This document shows positions 1 to 6,638 of a stretch of DNA of 6,964 nt, one piece after another. Location of the stretch: assembly GCA_943328865.2 (NCBI GenBank), contig CALQBR020000070.1, positions 1-6,964 of the forward strand, read 5' to 3'. The notes under the pieces were generated by a model. That model was not told the DNA's origin, made no database searches, and was given only the letters and a program-made list of their open reading frames with translations. Position 1 is the stretch's first letter. Every line of letters starts with the position of its first letter. This stretch comes from Sphingobacterium thalpophilum (GTDB taxonomy: Bacteria > Bacteroidota > Bacteroidia > Flavobacteriales > Flavobacteriaceae). Made by a program: the position numbers and the translations under genes.

Positions 1-264
1 AAAGTTTTTTTGAGAGACGGGTTGATTTGGTCCCATTCTCCTTATGTGTACCAAGACGAAGACGAACAAATCGAAGAACGAATTGTTCGCTTCAGAACCG
101 TTGGTGATATGAGTTGTACGGCTGCAGTTGAATCCTATGCAGCGACGATTCAAGAAGTAGTAAGTGAAATTAGATCTTCCACTATTTCAGAAAGGGGGGC
201 TAGAATTGATGATAAACGATCGGAAGCCGCCATGGAAAAAAGAAAACAGCAGGGGTACTTTTAG
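1..264 (+). CDS. cysD: Sulfate adenylyltransferase subunit 2 (CysD), 3' part
   Basis: This is the C-terminal 87 residues of CysD, open at the left edge in frame from base 1. The subunit catalyses the ATP sulfurylase step, sulfate plus ATP to adenosine 5'-phosphosulfate (APS) plus pyrophosphate, in complex with the GTPase CysN encoded just downstream. The remembered CysD C-terminal pattern is clear: VRFRTVGD, then an AVES segment, STISERGARIDD, and a final EKRKQQGYF close to the enterobacterial ending KKRQGYF. The family is about 300 residues long, so roughly 215 residues and the true start lie upstream. A TTG at position 10 is an internal codon and not a start. The gene ends with TAG, and 92 nt separate it from cysN. 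Identity is very likely; the protein is partial only because of the window edge. Confidence 0.96.
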   Translation, partial: KVFLRDGLIWSHSPYVYQDEDEQIEERIVRFRTVGDMSCTAAVESYAATIQEVVSEIRSSTISERGARIDDKRSEAAMEKRKQQGYF

Positions 265-356
265 AAAAGAGATTTAAGAATTAAGAGATTTAAAAAATAA
301 AAGATTTGAGGTGAAAGTTAAACAACTTTAAACCTTAAACTTTAAACAAAATACAA
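265..356 (+). repeat. cysD-cysN gap with three 16-bp tandem repeats and a TTAAAC cluster
   Basis: The 92-nt gap is very AT-rich. Three units of 16 bp start at 267, 283 and 299. The first two share the 11-mer AAGAGATTTAA exactly, and the third has AAAAGATTTGA (9 of 11). After them, AAAGTT (314-319) can pair with AACTTT (324-329) around a 4-nt loop. A TTTAAAC-like word then recurs at 327-333, 334-340 (one base shorter) and 341-347, just before the cysN start. There is no Shine-Dalgarno sequence; the bases before the ATG are A-rich. The role is unknown. It may affect translation or mRNA processing between the two subunit genes, or be a neutral low-complexity repeat. Confidence 0.7.
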
Positions 357-1601
357 ATGGAAGTTTTAAAAATAGCAACAGCAGGAAGTGTAGACGATGG
401 TAAAAGTACCTTAATCGGACGATTATTATACGATACCCAATCGTTGACCAGTGATAAAATAGAAGCAATAGAAAAAAGCAGCAAACAAAAAGGATATGAT
501 TATTTGGATTTTTCGTTGGCTACCGATGGTTTGGTTGCTGAAAGGGAACAAGGAATTACCATTGATGTAGCGCATATTTATTTTTCGACTGCTAAAAAAA
601 GTTATATTATTGCCGATACCCCAGGGCACGTAGAATATACTAGGAATATGGTTACCGGCGCCTCCACTTCACAAGTTTCGATTATTTTAATTGATGCGCG
701 AAAAGGGGTAATTGAACAAACCTACCGCCACTTCTTTATCAATAATTTGTTGCGGGTTAAAGAAGTAATTGTAGCAATTAATAAAATGGATTTGGTTGAT
801 TATTCCGAAGAAGTTTATAATAATATTAAAGCGGATTTTCAGGAGTTAAACCATAAAAGTACGTTCAAGCAACAAAGGGTGAGTTATATTCCATTGAGCG
901 CTATAAATGGTGGAAATGTAGTGGCTCAATCAGCAGATATGTCTTGGTACAAGGGGCAAACCATTTTGGAACATTTAGAAGCATTAGAGCCCGAAGAGGT
1001 CAACGAAAGTGGACAAGCGCGTTTTCCAGTTCAAACGGTAATTAGACCCAAAACAGAGGAATACCATGATTTTAGAGGCTATGCAGGAAAATTATATGGA
1101 AATTCCCTTAAAGTGGGAGATACCGTAACGGTACTGCCCTCTCTGACGACTTCAACAATCAAAAATATTCACTTTTTTGACAAGCAATTTCAAGAGGCAG
1201 CTGCAGGATCTTCCATCACCATCGAATTAGAAAGCGATATTAATGTGACCCGAGGCGATATGATTGTAAAATCCGACGCGCTACCTAAAATAGAAAAAGA
1301 GATTCATACCACTATTTGTTGGATGGATAGTAAAAAATTAGTTCCTGGATCAAAATACATTGTACAGCACCATACCAATAGTGTTTTAGCAAAAATAGAC
1401 AGTATAAAAAATGTAATTGCTACTGATTATTCAGGATCTACGCCAGCCGCCCAATTGGCGATTAATGAAATAGGAGAAGTAACAATAAAGTTGAGTAAAG
1501 CCCTATATTTTGATGCTTACAATGATAATAAATCAAATGGTGCTTTTATCTTAATTGATACCGCCACCAACACTACTGCAGGAGTTGGATTTATAAATTA
1601 A
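357..1601 (+). CDS. cysN: Sulfate adenylyltransferase subunit 1, GTPase (CysN)
   Basis: This 414-residue protein is the regulatory GTPase of the CysDN ATP sulfurylase; GTP hydrolysis drives APS synthesis. All translation-factor GTPase motifs are visible: P-loop GSVDDGKS (residues 10-17), switch I region with GITID (66-70), DTPGH (87-91), NKMD (142-145) and SAING (181-185). The region from about residue 210 to the end fits the two beta-barrel domains shared with EF-Tu-type proteins. The sequence VDDGKSTLIGRLLYD and the stretch YTRNMVTGAST separate it from EF-Tu. It is shorter than E. coli CysN (about 475 residues): only nine residues precede the P-loop, and there is no fused APS kinase (CysC) domain. 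The ATG at 357 is favoured because it directly precedes the GTPase fold. It follows cysD and precedes sulfite reductase, both in the same direction. Confidence 0.97.
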   Translation: MEVLKIATAGSVDDGKSTLIGRLLYDTQSLTSDKIEAIEKSSKQKGYDYLDFSLATDGLVAEREQGITIDVAHIYFSTAKKSYIIADTPGHVEYTRNMVTGASTSQVSIILIDARKGVIEQTYRHFFINNLLRVKEVIVAINKMDLVDYSEEVYNNIKADFQELNHKSTFKQQRVSYIPLSAINGGNVVAQSADMSWYKGQTILEHLEALEPEEVNESGQARFPVQTVIRPKTEEYHDFRGYAGKLYGNSLKVGDTVTVLPSLTTSTIKNIHFFDKQFQEAAAGSSITIELESDINVTRGDMIVKSDALPKIEKEIHTTICWMDSKKLVPGSKYIVQHHTNSVLAKIDSIKNVIATDYSGSTPAAQLAINEIGEVTIKLSKALYFDAYNDNKSNGAFILIDTATNTTAGVGFIN

Positions 1602-1606
1602 AACCA

Positions 1607-1679
1607 AGCTATAGGCTTTTAGCCAGTAGTAAAAAAACCAGTTAAAATCACAAATTGCTAAAAGCGAAAGCCAATAGCT
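1607..1679 (+). repeat. Imperfect inverted repeat in the cysN-sulfite reductase gap
   Basis: The 92-nt gap (1602-1693) holds two arms that can pair. AGCTAT at 1607-1612 matches ATAGCT at 1674-1679. GGC at 1614-1616 matches GCC at 1670-1672. TTTTAGC at 1617-1623 matches GCTAAAA at 1657-1663, leaving a 6-nt bulge (1664-1669) in the right arm and a loop of about 33 nt. No T-run follows the structure, so it does not look like an intrinsic terminator. The gap ends with ACTTTAAACA (1683-1692), directly before the next ATG. A role in mRNA stability or partial attenuation between cysN and the downstream genes is possible but unproven. Confidence 0.6.
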
Positions 1680-1693
1680 AATACTTTAAACAG

Positions 1694-3784
1694 ATGGAAA
1701 GTTTTAGAACCGAAATAGAAAACCCAATTGTCCAAAGAGACATTATAGATTTAGAAAAAAAGATCTTTTTATTTAAAGAAGGAAAAATTGATGACGAGCG
1801 TTTTCGTAGCCTTCGTTTAGCACGTGGGGTATATGGCCAGCGTCAGGAAGGCGTGCAAATGATTCGGATTAAATTGCCTTTCGGAAAAGTAACCAGCGAG
1901 CAATTATTGCGAATTGCTAAAGTATCGGATACCTATTCCACTGGAAGATTACACATTACCACGCGTCAGGATATCCAAATTCACTACGTAAGCTTAGACA
2001 GAACGCCAGCACTTTGGGCGGAACTGGAGAAAGATGCTATTACTTTAAGAGAAGCCTGCGGGAATACGGTAAGAAATATTACAGCGAGTGAAACAGCAGG
2101 AATTGATGTAGAAGAACCATTTGACGTGTCGCCTTATGCACAGGCGTTGTTTCAGTTTTTCTTGAGAAATCCAGTGTGTCAAGAAATGGGTCGTAAATTC
2201 AAAATGTCTTTTTCTTCTTCCGATAAAGATACTGCACTGAGTTACATTCATGATTTGGGCTTTATCCCAAAAATAGTAAACGGAGAAAGAGGATTTAAGG
2301 TACTACTAGGGGGTGGATTGGGCTCGCAACCCAGTCATGCCGAAGTTTTGTCTGATTTTATCCCTGCCAACGAGATTATTCCAACCACAGAGGGCGTTTT
2401 GAGAATATTTGATCGTTTTGGAGAAAGAGCCAAACGATTGAAAGCCCGTATGAAATTTTTAATCAAAGATATCGGAAGGGAAGAATTTCTAAGATTGGTT
2501 GACGAAGAGAAAAAAGCCCTTTCATACCATGTAGTTGAAATTGACACGACCGCTTTTTCGGATGAAATCCCTGCCACTTTATTGGAAGTGCCAAAAGTAG
2601 AAATTGAAGATCAAGTTGCTTTTGAAGCTTGGAAAAAATCGAATGTAATTGCGCAAAAACAAGCGGGTTATGTCGCTATTGGAATAAAAGTACAATTGGG
2701 CGATTTTTATACGGATAAAGCGAGAGTATTGGCTGAATTGATAAAGAATTATGCAGCCAACGAATTGCGTTTTTCTTTGAGACAGGATATTCTGATTCGT
2801 CATATAAAAGTAGAAAATTTACCTTTTTTCTATCAGGAATTAAAAAAGCTAGACTTTGTTAGTTTGGGTTACAACTCGATTGCTGATATTACGGCTTGTC
2901 CAGGAACGGACACCTGTAATTTAGGGATTGCAAGTAGTACTGGAATCGCTGTGGAGTTAGAACGGGTGCTCACAACAGAATACCCACAATACCAAAATAA
3001 TCAAGAAATAACCATCAAAATAAGCGGTTGTATGAATGCTTGCGGGCAACACAATATGGCCCATATTGGTTTTCAAGGCATGTCAATCAATTCAGGTAAA
3101 CTTGTAGCACCAGCACTTCAAGTCTTGTTAGGTGGTGGCGTTTTAGGAAATGGAGCAGGTCGTTTCTCGGATAAAGTAATCAAAATTCCAAGCCGAAGAG
3201 GACCAGAGGCACTGCGATTGATCTTAAATGATTTTAGTGCGAATGCAAACGGGCAATCCTTTTTAGCGTATTATGATACCAAAGGGGAAAAATATTTTTA
3301 CGAATTTTTAAAACCCTTGGCCGATGTAACCAACCTCACCGCGGCGGATTTTGTAGACTGGGGAAATGCCGATAATTATGTTAAGGCTGTTGGAGTGGGA
3401 GAATGCGCGGGCGTGGTAATCGATTTGGTGGCGACTTTATTGTTAGAAGCGAAGGATAAATTAACTTTTGCTCAGGAAGCTTTTGAGGAACAAAAATGGG
3501 CAGATGCCATTTATCATGCGTATGCTGGTTTTGTAAATGGAGCCAAAGCTTTGTTGCTTGCCGAAGACCAAAAAACGAATCATCATGCAGGAATCATCGA
3601 TTTGTTTGATACGGTTTTTGTAGCTACTAATAAAATCCAGTTGCCGACTACTTTTCGTGAAGTGGTGTACCAAATTAATCAAAATGAACCCACTGCAGTA
3701 TTTGCAGAAAAATACATTCAAGAAGCCCTTGCTTTTTTTGACATTATAGAACAATACCGAGCTAAAGATTTAGAACATGATTAA
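1694..3784 (+). CDS. Siroheme/4Fe-4S sulfite reductase with C-terminal HEPN-like domain
   Basis: This 696-residue protein belongs to the sulfite/nitrite reductase hemoprotein family and is predicted to reduce sulfite to sulfide with six electrons. It has the usual two-fold repeat: TTRQDIQ at residues 89-95 in the first half and LRQD (362-365) in the second. The 4Fe-4S/siroheme ligands are C402 and C408 (CPGTDTC) and C446 and C450 (CMNAC); C450 is expected to bridge cluster and siroheme by family analogy. After GVGECAG (around residue 571), residues about 575-696 form a helical region with an AIYHAYAGFVNGAKALLLA segment and a following HH, resembling a HEPN domain. Context (cysDN, siroheme genes) favours sulfite over nitrite as substrate. 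No CysJ-type flavoprotein is encoded here; the ferredoxin and its reductase downstream are the likely electron donors. The stop overlaps the next gene by 8 nt. Confidence 0.92.
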   Translation: MESFRTEIENPIVQRDIIDLEKKIFLFKEGKIDDERFRSLRLARGVYGQRQEGVQMIRIKLPFGKVTSEQLLRIAKVSDTYSTGRLHITTRQDIQIHYVSLDRTPALWAELEKDAITLREACGNTVRNITASETAGIDVEEPFDVSPYAQALFQFFLRNPVCQEMGRKFKMSFSSSDKDTALSYIHDLGFIPKIVNGERGFKVLLGGGLGSQPSHAEVLSDFIPANEIIPTTEGVLRIFDRFGERAKRLKARMKFLIKDIGREEFLRLVDEEKKALSYHVVEIDTTAFSDEIPATLLEVPKVEIEDQVAFEAWKKSNVIAQKQAGYVAIGIKVQLGDFYTDKARVLAELIKNYAANELRFSLRQDILIRHIKVENLPFFYQELKKLDFVSLGYNSIADITACPGTDTCNLGIASSTGIAVELERVLTTEYPQYQNNQEITIKISGCMNACGQHNMAHIGFQGMSINSGKLVAPALQVLLGGGVLGNGAGRFSDKVIKIPSRRGPEALRLILNDFSANANGQSFLAYYDTKGEKYFYEFLKPLADVTNLTAADFVDWGNADNYVKAVGVGECAGVVIDLVATLLLEAKDKLTFAQEAFEEQKWADAIYHAYAGFVNGAKALLLAEDQKTNHHAGIIDLFDTVFVATNKIQLPTTFREVVYQINQNEPTAVFAEKYIQEALAFFDIIEQYRAKDLEHD

Positions 3785-4553
3785 AAATATACGACCATCA
3801 GTAACACTTGTAGGAGCAGGTCCAGGGGATCCTGATTTACTTACAATCAAAGGTGCCAAAGCATTATCAGAAGCCCAAGTCGTTTTATATGATGCCTTGG
3901 CAAATGAAGAAATCCTAACCTATGCACCAAAGAAATCCATCAAAATATTCGTAGGCAAACGCAAAGGTTGCCACGCCTATACTCAAGAACAAATCAATCA
4001 GTTAATTGTAGATAATGCCCTTACCTATGGAAATGTAGTTCGATTAAAAGGAGGGGATCCCTTTATTTTTGGTCGAGGAAGTGAAGAAATTGATTTTATC
4101 GAAAGCTTTGGAATTCCAACAGCAGTGATTCCTGGAATTTCCTCGTCCATTGCAGTTCCCGCTTATCAAGGAATTTCGTTAACCAAACGAGGTGTTTCCG
4201 AAAGTTTTTGGGTAATCACCGGCACCACCTCCGATAGGAAATTATCAAAGGATGTTGCATTGGCTTCCCAGTCCACAGCGACTGTTGTCATTTTGATGGG
4301 GATGAGTAAGTTGGCACAGATTGTAGACTTGTTCCAAAAAGAACACAAAGGAGAAATGCCGATTGCGATTATACAAAACGGAACGACTGAAAATGAAAAA
4401 GTGGGCGTGGGTACGATCGATACGATTCAAGAAATTGTGGCGACACAAAAATTGAGTTCACCCGCAATTATTGTCATTGGAGAAGTCGTGCGAGAAAGTA
4501 ATAAATTAAAAGGCTTTTACGAAGAATTTGTAGCTGCAGAAATAAAATTATAA
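3777..4553 (+). CDS. cobA: Uroporphyrinogen-III C-methyltransferase (SUMT)
   Basis: This 258-residue enzyme transfers two methyl groups from S-adenosylmethionine to uroporphyrinogen III, giving precorrin-2, the first step towards siroheme. Both family signatures are present: VGAGPGDPDLLTIKGAKAL near the N-terminus (GAGPGD at 13-18) and RLKGGDPFIFGRG (89-101), followed by PGISS (119-123). Length is normal for a stand-alone SUMT and equals the C-terminal half of enterobacterial CysG. The ATG at 3777 overlaps the end of sulfite reductase by 8 nt and leaves just the short stretch expected before the first motif. The dehydrogenase half of CysG is encoded by the next gene, so the pathway is split into two proteins. 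In this operon the product most likely serves the siroheme of the adjacent sulfite reductase rather than cobalamin synthesis. Confidence 0.96.
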   Translation: MIKNIRPSVTLVGAGPGDPDLLTIKGAKALSEAQVVLYDALANEEILTYAPKKSIKIFVGKRKGCHAYTQEQINQLIVDNALTYGNVVRLKGGDPFIFGRGSEEIDFIESFGIPTAVIPGISSSIAVPAYQGISLTKRGVSESFWVITGTTSDRKLSKDVALASQSTATVVILMGMSKLAQIVDLFQKEHKGEMPIAIIQNGTTENEKVGVGTIDTIQEIVATQKLSSPAIIVIGEVVRESNKLKGFYEEFVAAEIKL

Positions 4554-5140
4554 TGGAAAGAAACGAACTGTATCCTGTTTTTTTAAAACTACAAAACCTC
4601 AATACGCTTATTGTAGGTGGGGGAAATGTAGGTTTGGAGAAGCTCTCTTTCTTATTGAAATCAAGCCCTAATGCCCATGTGGAGGTGGTAGCACCACGGT
4701 TTTTGCCTGCTTTAGAGGCTTTAGTCATCGAACATCCCACGGTCAAATTGACTTATAAAAAATTCAATCGATGGATGCTCAGAAAGCGCCATTTAGTGAT
4801 TGCTTGTACGGACGATTTAAAAGTAAATAAAAGGATTTTTGATCTGTCTCGAAAAAGAGGACTCCTTTGCAATATTGCCGATACGCCCGATTTGTGTGAC
4901 TACTATTTAGGCGGTATTGTAACGAAAGGAAATGTAAAAATTGCCATTTCGACCAATGGAAAATCACCTACAACGGCCAAGCGATTGCGGGAATTTTTTG
5001 AAGCCGTAATTCCTGAGGACATCAATACCATGGTTGAAAATCTCAATGAATATCGAAAAACCTTAACAGGCGACTTTCAAGACAAAGTCAATAAAATGAA
5101 CGAAATAACAGAAACATTAAAAAATAAACAAAATGATTAA
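4553..5140 (+). CDS. Precorrin-2 dehydrogenase, possibly also sirohydrochlorin ferrochelatase (Met8/CysG-N type)
   Basis: The 195-residue protein matches the N-terminal half of CysG and yeast Met8p. It oxidises precorrin-2 to sirohydrochlorin with NAD+, and in some family members also inserts Fe2+. An NAD-binding beta-alpha-beta fold begins with LIVGGGNVG (glycine loop 22-27). The segment CNIADTPDLCDYYLGGIV is typical; D110 in NIAD aligns by eye with the aspartate that CysG and Met8p use for catalysis. The later AISTNGKSPTTAKRLRE segment matches the CysG pattern of a Ser/Gly/SP stretch before a helix. The start ATG shares one base with the SUMT stop (TAATG), implying translational coupling. 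No separate ferrochelatase (SirB/CbiX type) lies in the window, so this protein may do both steps; that is inference. Confidence 0.92.
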   Translation: MERNELYPVFLKLQNLNTLIVGGGNVGLEKLSFLLKSSPNAHVEVVAPRFLPALEALVIEHPTVKLTYKKFNRWMLRKRHLVIACTDDLKVNKRIFDLSRKRGLLCNIADTPDLCDYYLGGIVTKGNVKIAISTNGKSPTTAKRLREFFEAVIPEDINTMVENLNEYRKTLTGDFQDKVNKMNEITETLKNKQND

Positions 5141-6185
5141 AACAGATATACTTATTATTGGAGCAGGACCAACCGGATTATTTGCCGTTTTTGAGGCCGG
5201 ATTATTAAAATTGAAATGCCATATTTTAGATGCTTTGCCGCAACCCGGTGGGCAATTGGCCGAATTGTACCCTAAAAAGCCAATTTATGATATTCCGGGA
5301 TTCCCAGAAGTATTAGCAGGCGATTTAGTCGATAATTTAATGGAGCAGATCAAACAATTTGAACCCGGTTTTACCCTTGGAGAGCGTGCTGAAACCATCG
5401 ATAAACAAGAAGACGGCAGTTTTATTGTAACCTCCAATAAGGGAACTCAAATTCACGCTTCGGTAGTAGCCATTGCTGGTGGATTAGGTAGTTTTGAACC
5501 ACGTAAACCTTTGATTGAAGACATTGAGTTTTATGAAAACAAGGGAATCAAATATTTTATCAAAAATCCAGAAAAATTCAGAAACAAAAGAGTGGTTATC
5601 GCTGGCGGAGGAGATTCCGCTTTAGATTGGAGCGTTTTTCTTTCTAATGTAGCTTCTGAAGTAACGTTGATTCACCGCAGAAATGAATTTAGGGGCGCTT
5701 TAGATTCGGTAGAAAAAGTACAAGAACTGAAATCGGCAGGAAAAATCAAATTAATTACGCCTGCAGAAGTGATTGGATTAAATGGAGCCGAACATTTAGA
5801 GTCGATTGTGATAGAAGAAAATGGGGCGCATCGCACGATTCCGACTGATTACTTTATTCCGCTTTTTGGACTAACGCCTAAATTAGGGCCTATTGCCGAT
5901 TGGGGATTAGAAATAGAAAAAAATGCGATTAAAGTCAACAATTCTTTGGATTATCAAACCAATATTCCTGGAATTTTTGCCATAGGCGATGTCAATACTT
6001 ACGCAGGAAAGTTAAAATTGATTCTTTGTGGTTTCCATGAAGCGACATTAATGTGTCAAGCGGCTTACCAAATCATCAATCCAGGTAAGAAATACGTACT
6101 GAAATACACTACCGTTTCTGGTGTAGATGGATTTGACGGTACCCGTAAAGAAGCGCCAAAAGCAGTGGTCAAAGCAATAGATTAA
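5133..6185 (+). CDS. Ferredoxin--NADP+ reductase-like flavoprotein (thioredoxin reductase fold)
   Basis: This 350-residue FAD- and NAD(P)H-binding protein resembles the YumC-type ferredoxin-NADP+ reductases. The FAD loop is GAGPTG (10-15), followed by the family-typical PGGQLAELYPKKPIYDIPGFP. The NADPH domain has GGGDSA (158-163) and HRRNEFR (181-187), whose arginines are suited to the NADPH phosphate. A GD motif near the end (G285-D286) contacts FAD. The CxxC redox pair of true thioredoxin reductases is missing from the NADPH domain, so disulfide reduction is unlikely. It overlaps the dehydrogenase gene by 8 nt and precedes a ferredoxin gene by 27 nt. The likely job is to pass electrons from NADPH to that ferredoxin and on to sulfite reductase; the partnership is inferred from position. 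Confidence 0.92.
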   Translation: MIKTDILIIGAGPTGLFAVFEAGLLKLKCHILDALPQPGGQLAELYPKKPIYDIPGFPEVLAGDLVDNLMEQIKQFEPGFTLGERAETIDKQEDGSFIVTSNKGTQIHASVVAIAGGLGSFEPRKPLIEDIEFYENKGIKYFIKNPEKFRNKRVVIAGGGDSALDWSVFLSNVASEVTLIHRRNEFRGALDSVEKVQELKSAGKIKLITPAEVIGLNGAEHLESIVIEENGAHRTIPTDYFIPLFGLTPKLGPIADWGLEIEKNAIKVNNSLDYQTNIPGIFAIGDVNTYAGKLKLILCGFHEATLMCQAAYQIINPGKKYVLKYTTVSGVDGFDGTRKEAPKAVVKAID

Positions 6186-6212
6186 TTTATAAAGCGATAC
6201 AAATAGATCAAG

Positions 6213-6545
6213 ATGGCAGCAGATGTAACGATTAAAATTACTGATAGGGAAGGAATTACCCACGAAGTACAAGCACCCACGGATATGAATATGAATGTCA
6301 TGGAACTCGTTCGTGCCTATGAATTGGCTCCAGATGGAACCATTGGAATTTGTGGCGGAATGGCGATGTGCGCTTCTTGTCAGTGTTATGTGTTAAATCA
6401 GGTGGCTTTGCCCGAAAAGAATGACGATGAAGAAGCCATGTTATCAGAAGCTTTTAATGTAAAAGACAATAGCCGATTGGGTTGCCAAATATACATAACA
6501 GACAACTTAGCGGGACTCGAGATTGCACTCGCACCAGAATCATAA
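6213..6545 (+). CDS. 2Fe-2S ferredoxin, adrenodoxin type
   Basis: This 110-residue soluble electron carrier has the adrenodoxin/Isc ferredoxin arrangement of cluster ligands: C47, C53 and C56 (C-x5-C-x2-C) and C91 in RLGCQI, close to the spacing in adrenodoxin (C46, C52, C55, C92). An additional cysteine, C58, follows the third ligand. The acidic stretch KNDDEEAML (69-77) corresponds to the partner-binding acidic helix of the family. There is no signal peptide, so it should be cytoplasmic. The ATG at 6213 gives the usual N-terminal beta strand (VTIKITDREG). It is the last gene of the run, preceded by a 27-nt gap and followed by two hairpins. The probable role is to carry electrons from the upstream flavoprotein to sulfite reductase. 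Confidence 0.94.
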   Translation: MAADVTIKITDREGITHEVQAPTDMNMNVMELVRAYELAPDGTIGICGGMAMCASCQCYVLNQVALPEKNDDEEAMLSEAFNVKDNSRLGCQIYITDNLAGLEIALAPES

Positions 6546-6551
6546 ATCATA

Positions 6552-6581
6552 GAAGAAGCGAGATTCATTTCTCGCTTCTTT
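6552..6581 (+). terminator. GC-richer hairpin just after the ferredoxin stop
   Basis: AAGAAGCGAGA (6553-6563) pairs perfectly with TCTCGCTTCTT (6570-6580) around the 6-nt loop TTCATT, and a G-T pair can add one step. It starts 7 nt after the ferredoxin stop codon. The T-run after it is weak (CTTCTTTAAC), so it may protect the transcript 3' end or act with the next hairpin rather than terminate alone. Confidence 0.7.
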
Positions 6582-6609
6582 AACTATCAATGGTACTTTT
6601 TTGTATTAT

Positions 6610-6638
6610 AATCATCCGATTAAGGATGATTTTTTTTT
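6610..6638 (+). terminator. Rho-independent terminator of the sulfate assimilation operon
   Basis: AATCATCC (6610-6617) pairs with GGATGATT (6624-6631) around the loop GATTAA, followed by an unbroken T-run to 6638. This is the classical stem plus U-tract form on the + strand. On the minus strand the sequence after the stem is TATAAT without a T-run, so it probably does not serve the convergent gene well. Confidence 0.85.

Noticed and set aside
301..308. AAGATTTG in the cysD-cysN gap as a Bacteroidota -7 element (TAnnTTTG)
   Set aside because: It misses the first T of the consensus and no TTTG-like -33 element stands at a suitable distance; it is part of the third repeat unit.
1694..3784. Assimilatory nitrite reductase as the identity of the hemoprotein
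   Set aside because: The family motifs alone cannot separate the two, but cysD and cysN upstream and the absence of nitrate genes make sulfite the better substrate call.
3777..5140. A single CysG fusion split by a frameshift
   Set aside because: Domain order is reversed relative to CysG, both frames have their own ATG and normal family lengths, and the TAATG junction is typical of coupled separate genes.
5133..6185. Thioredoxin reductase as the identity of the flavoprotein
   Set aside because: The NADPH domain lacks the CxxC active-site pair, and the ferredoxin gene next to it suits a ferredoxin-NADP+ reductase.
426..6272. Several minus-strand open frames of 60-97 codons opposite the operon genes
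   Set aside because: Each lies wholly or mostly inside a well-identified + strand gene in another frame, has no recognisable motif, and reads as low-complexity Phe/Ser/Ile-rich peptide, so they are shadows of the real genes.
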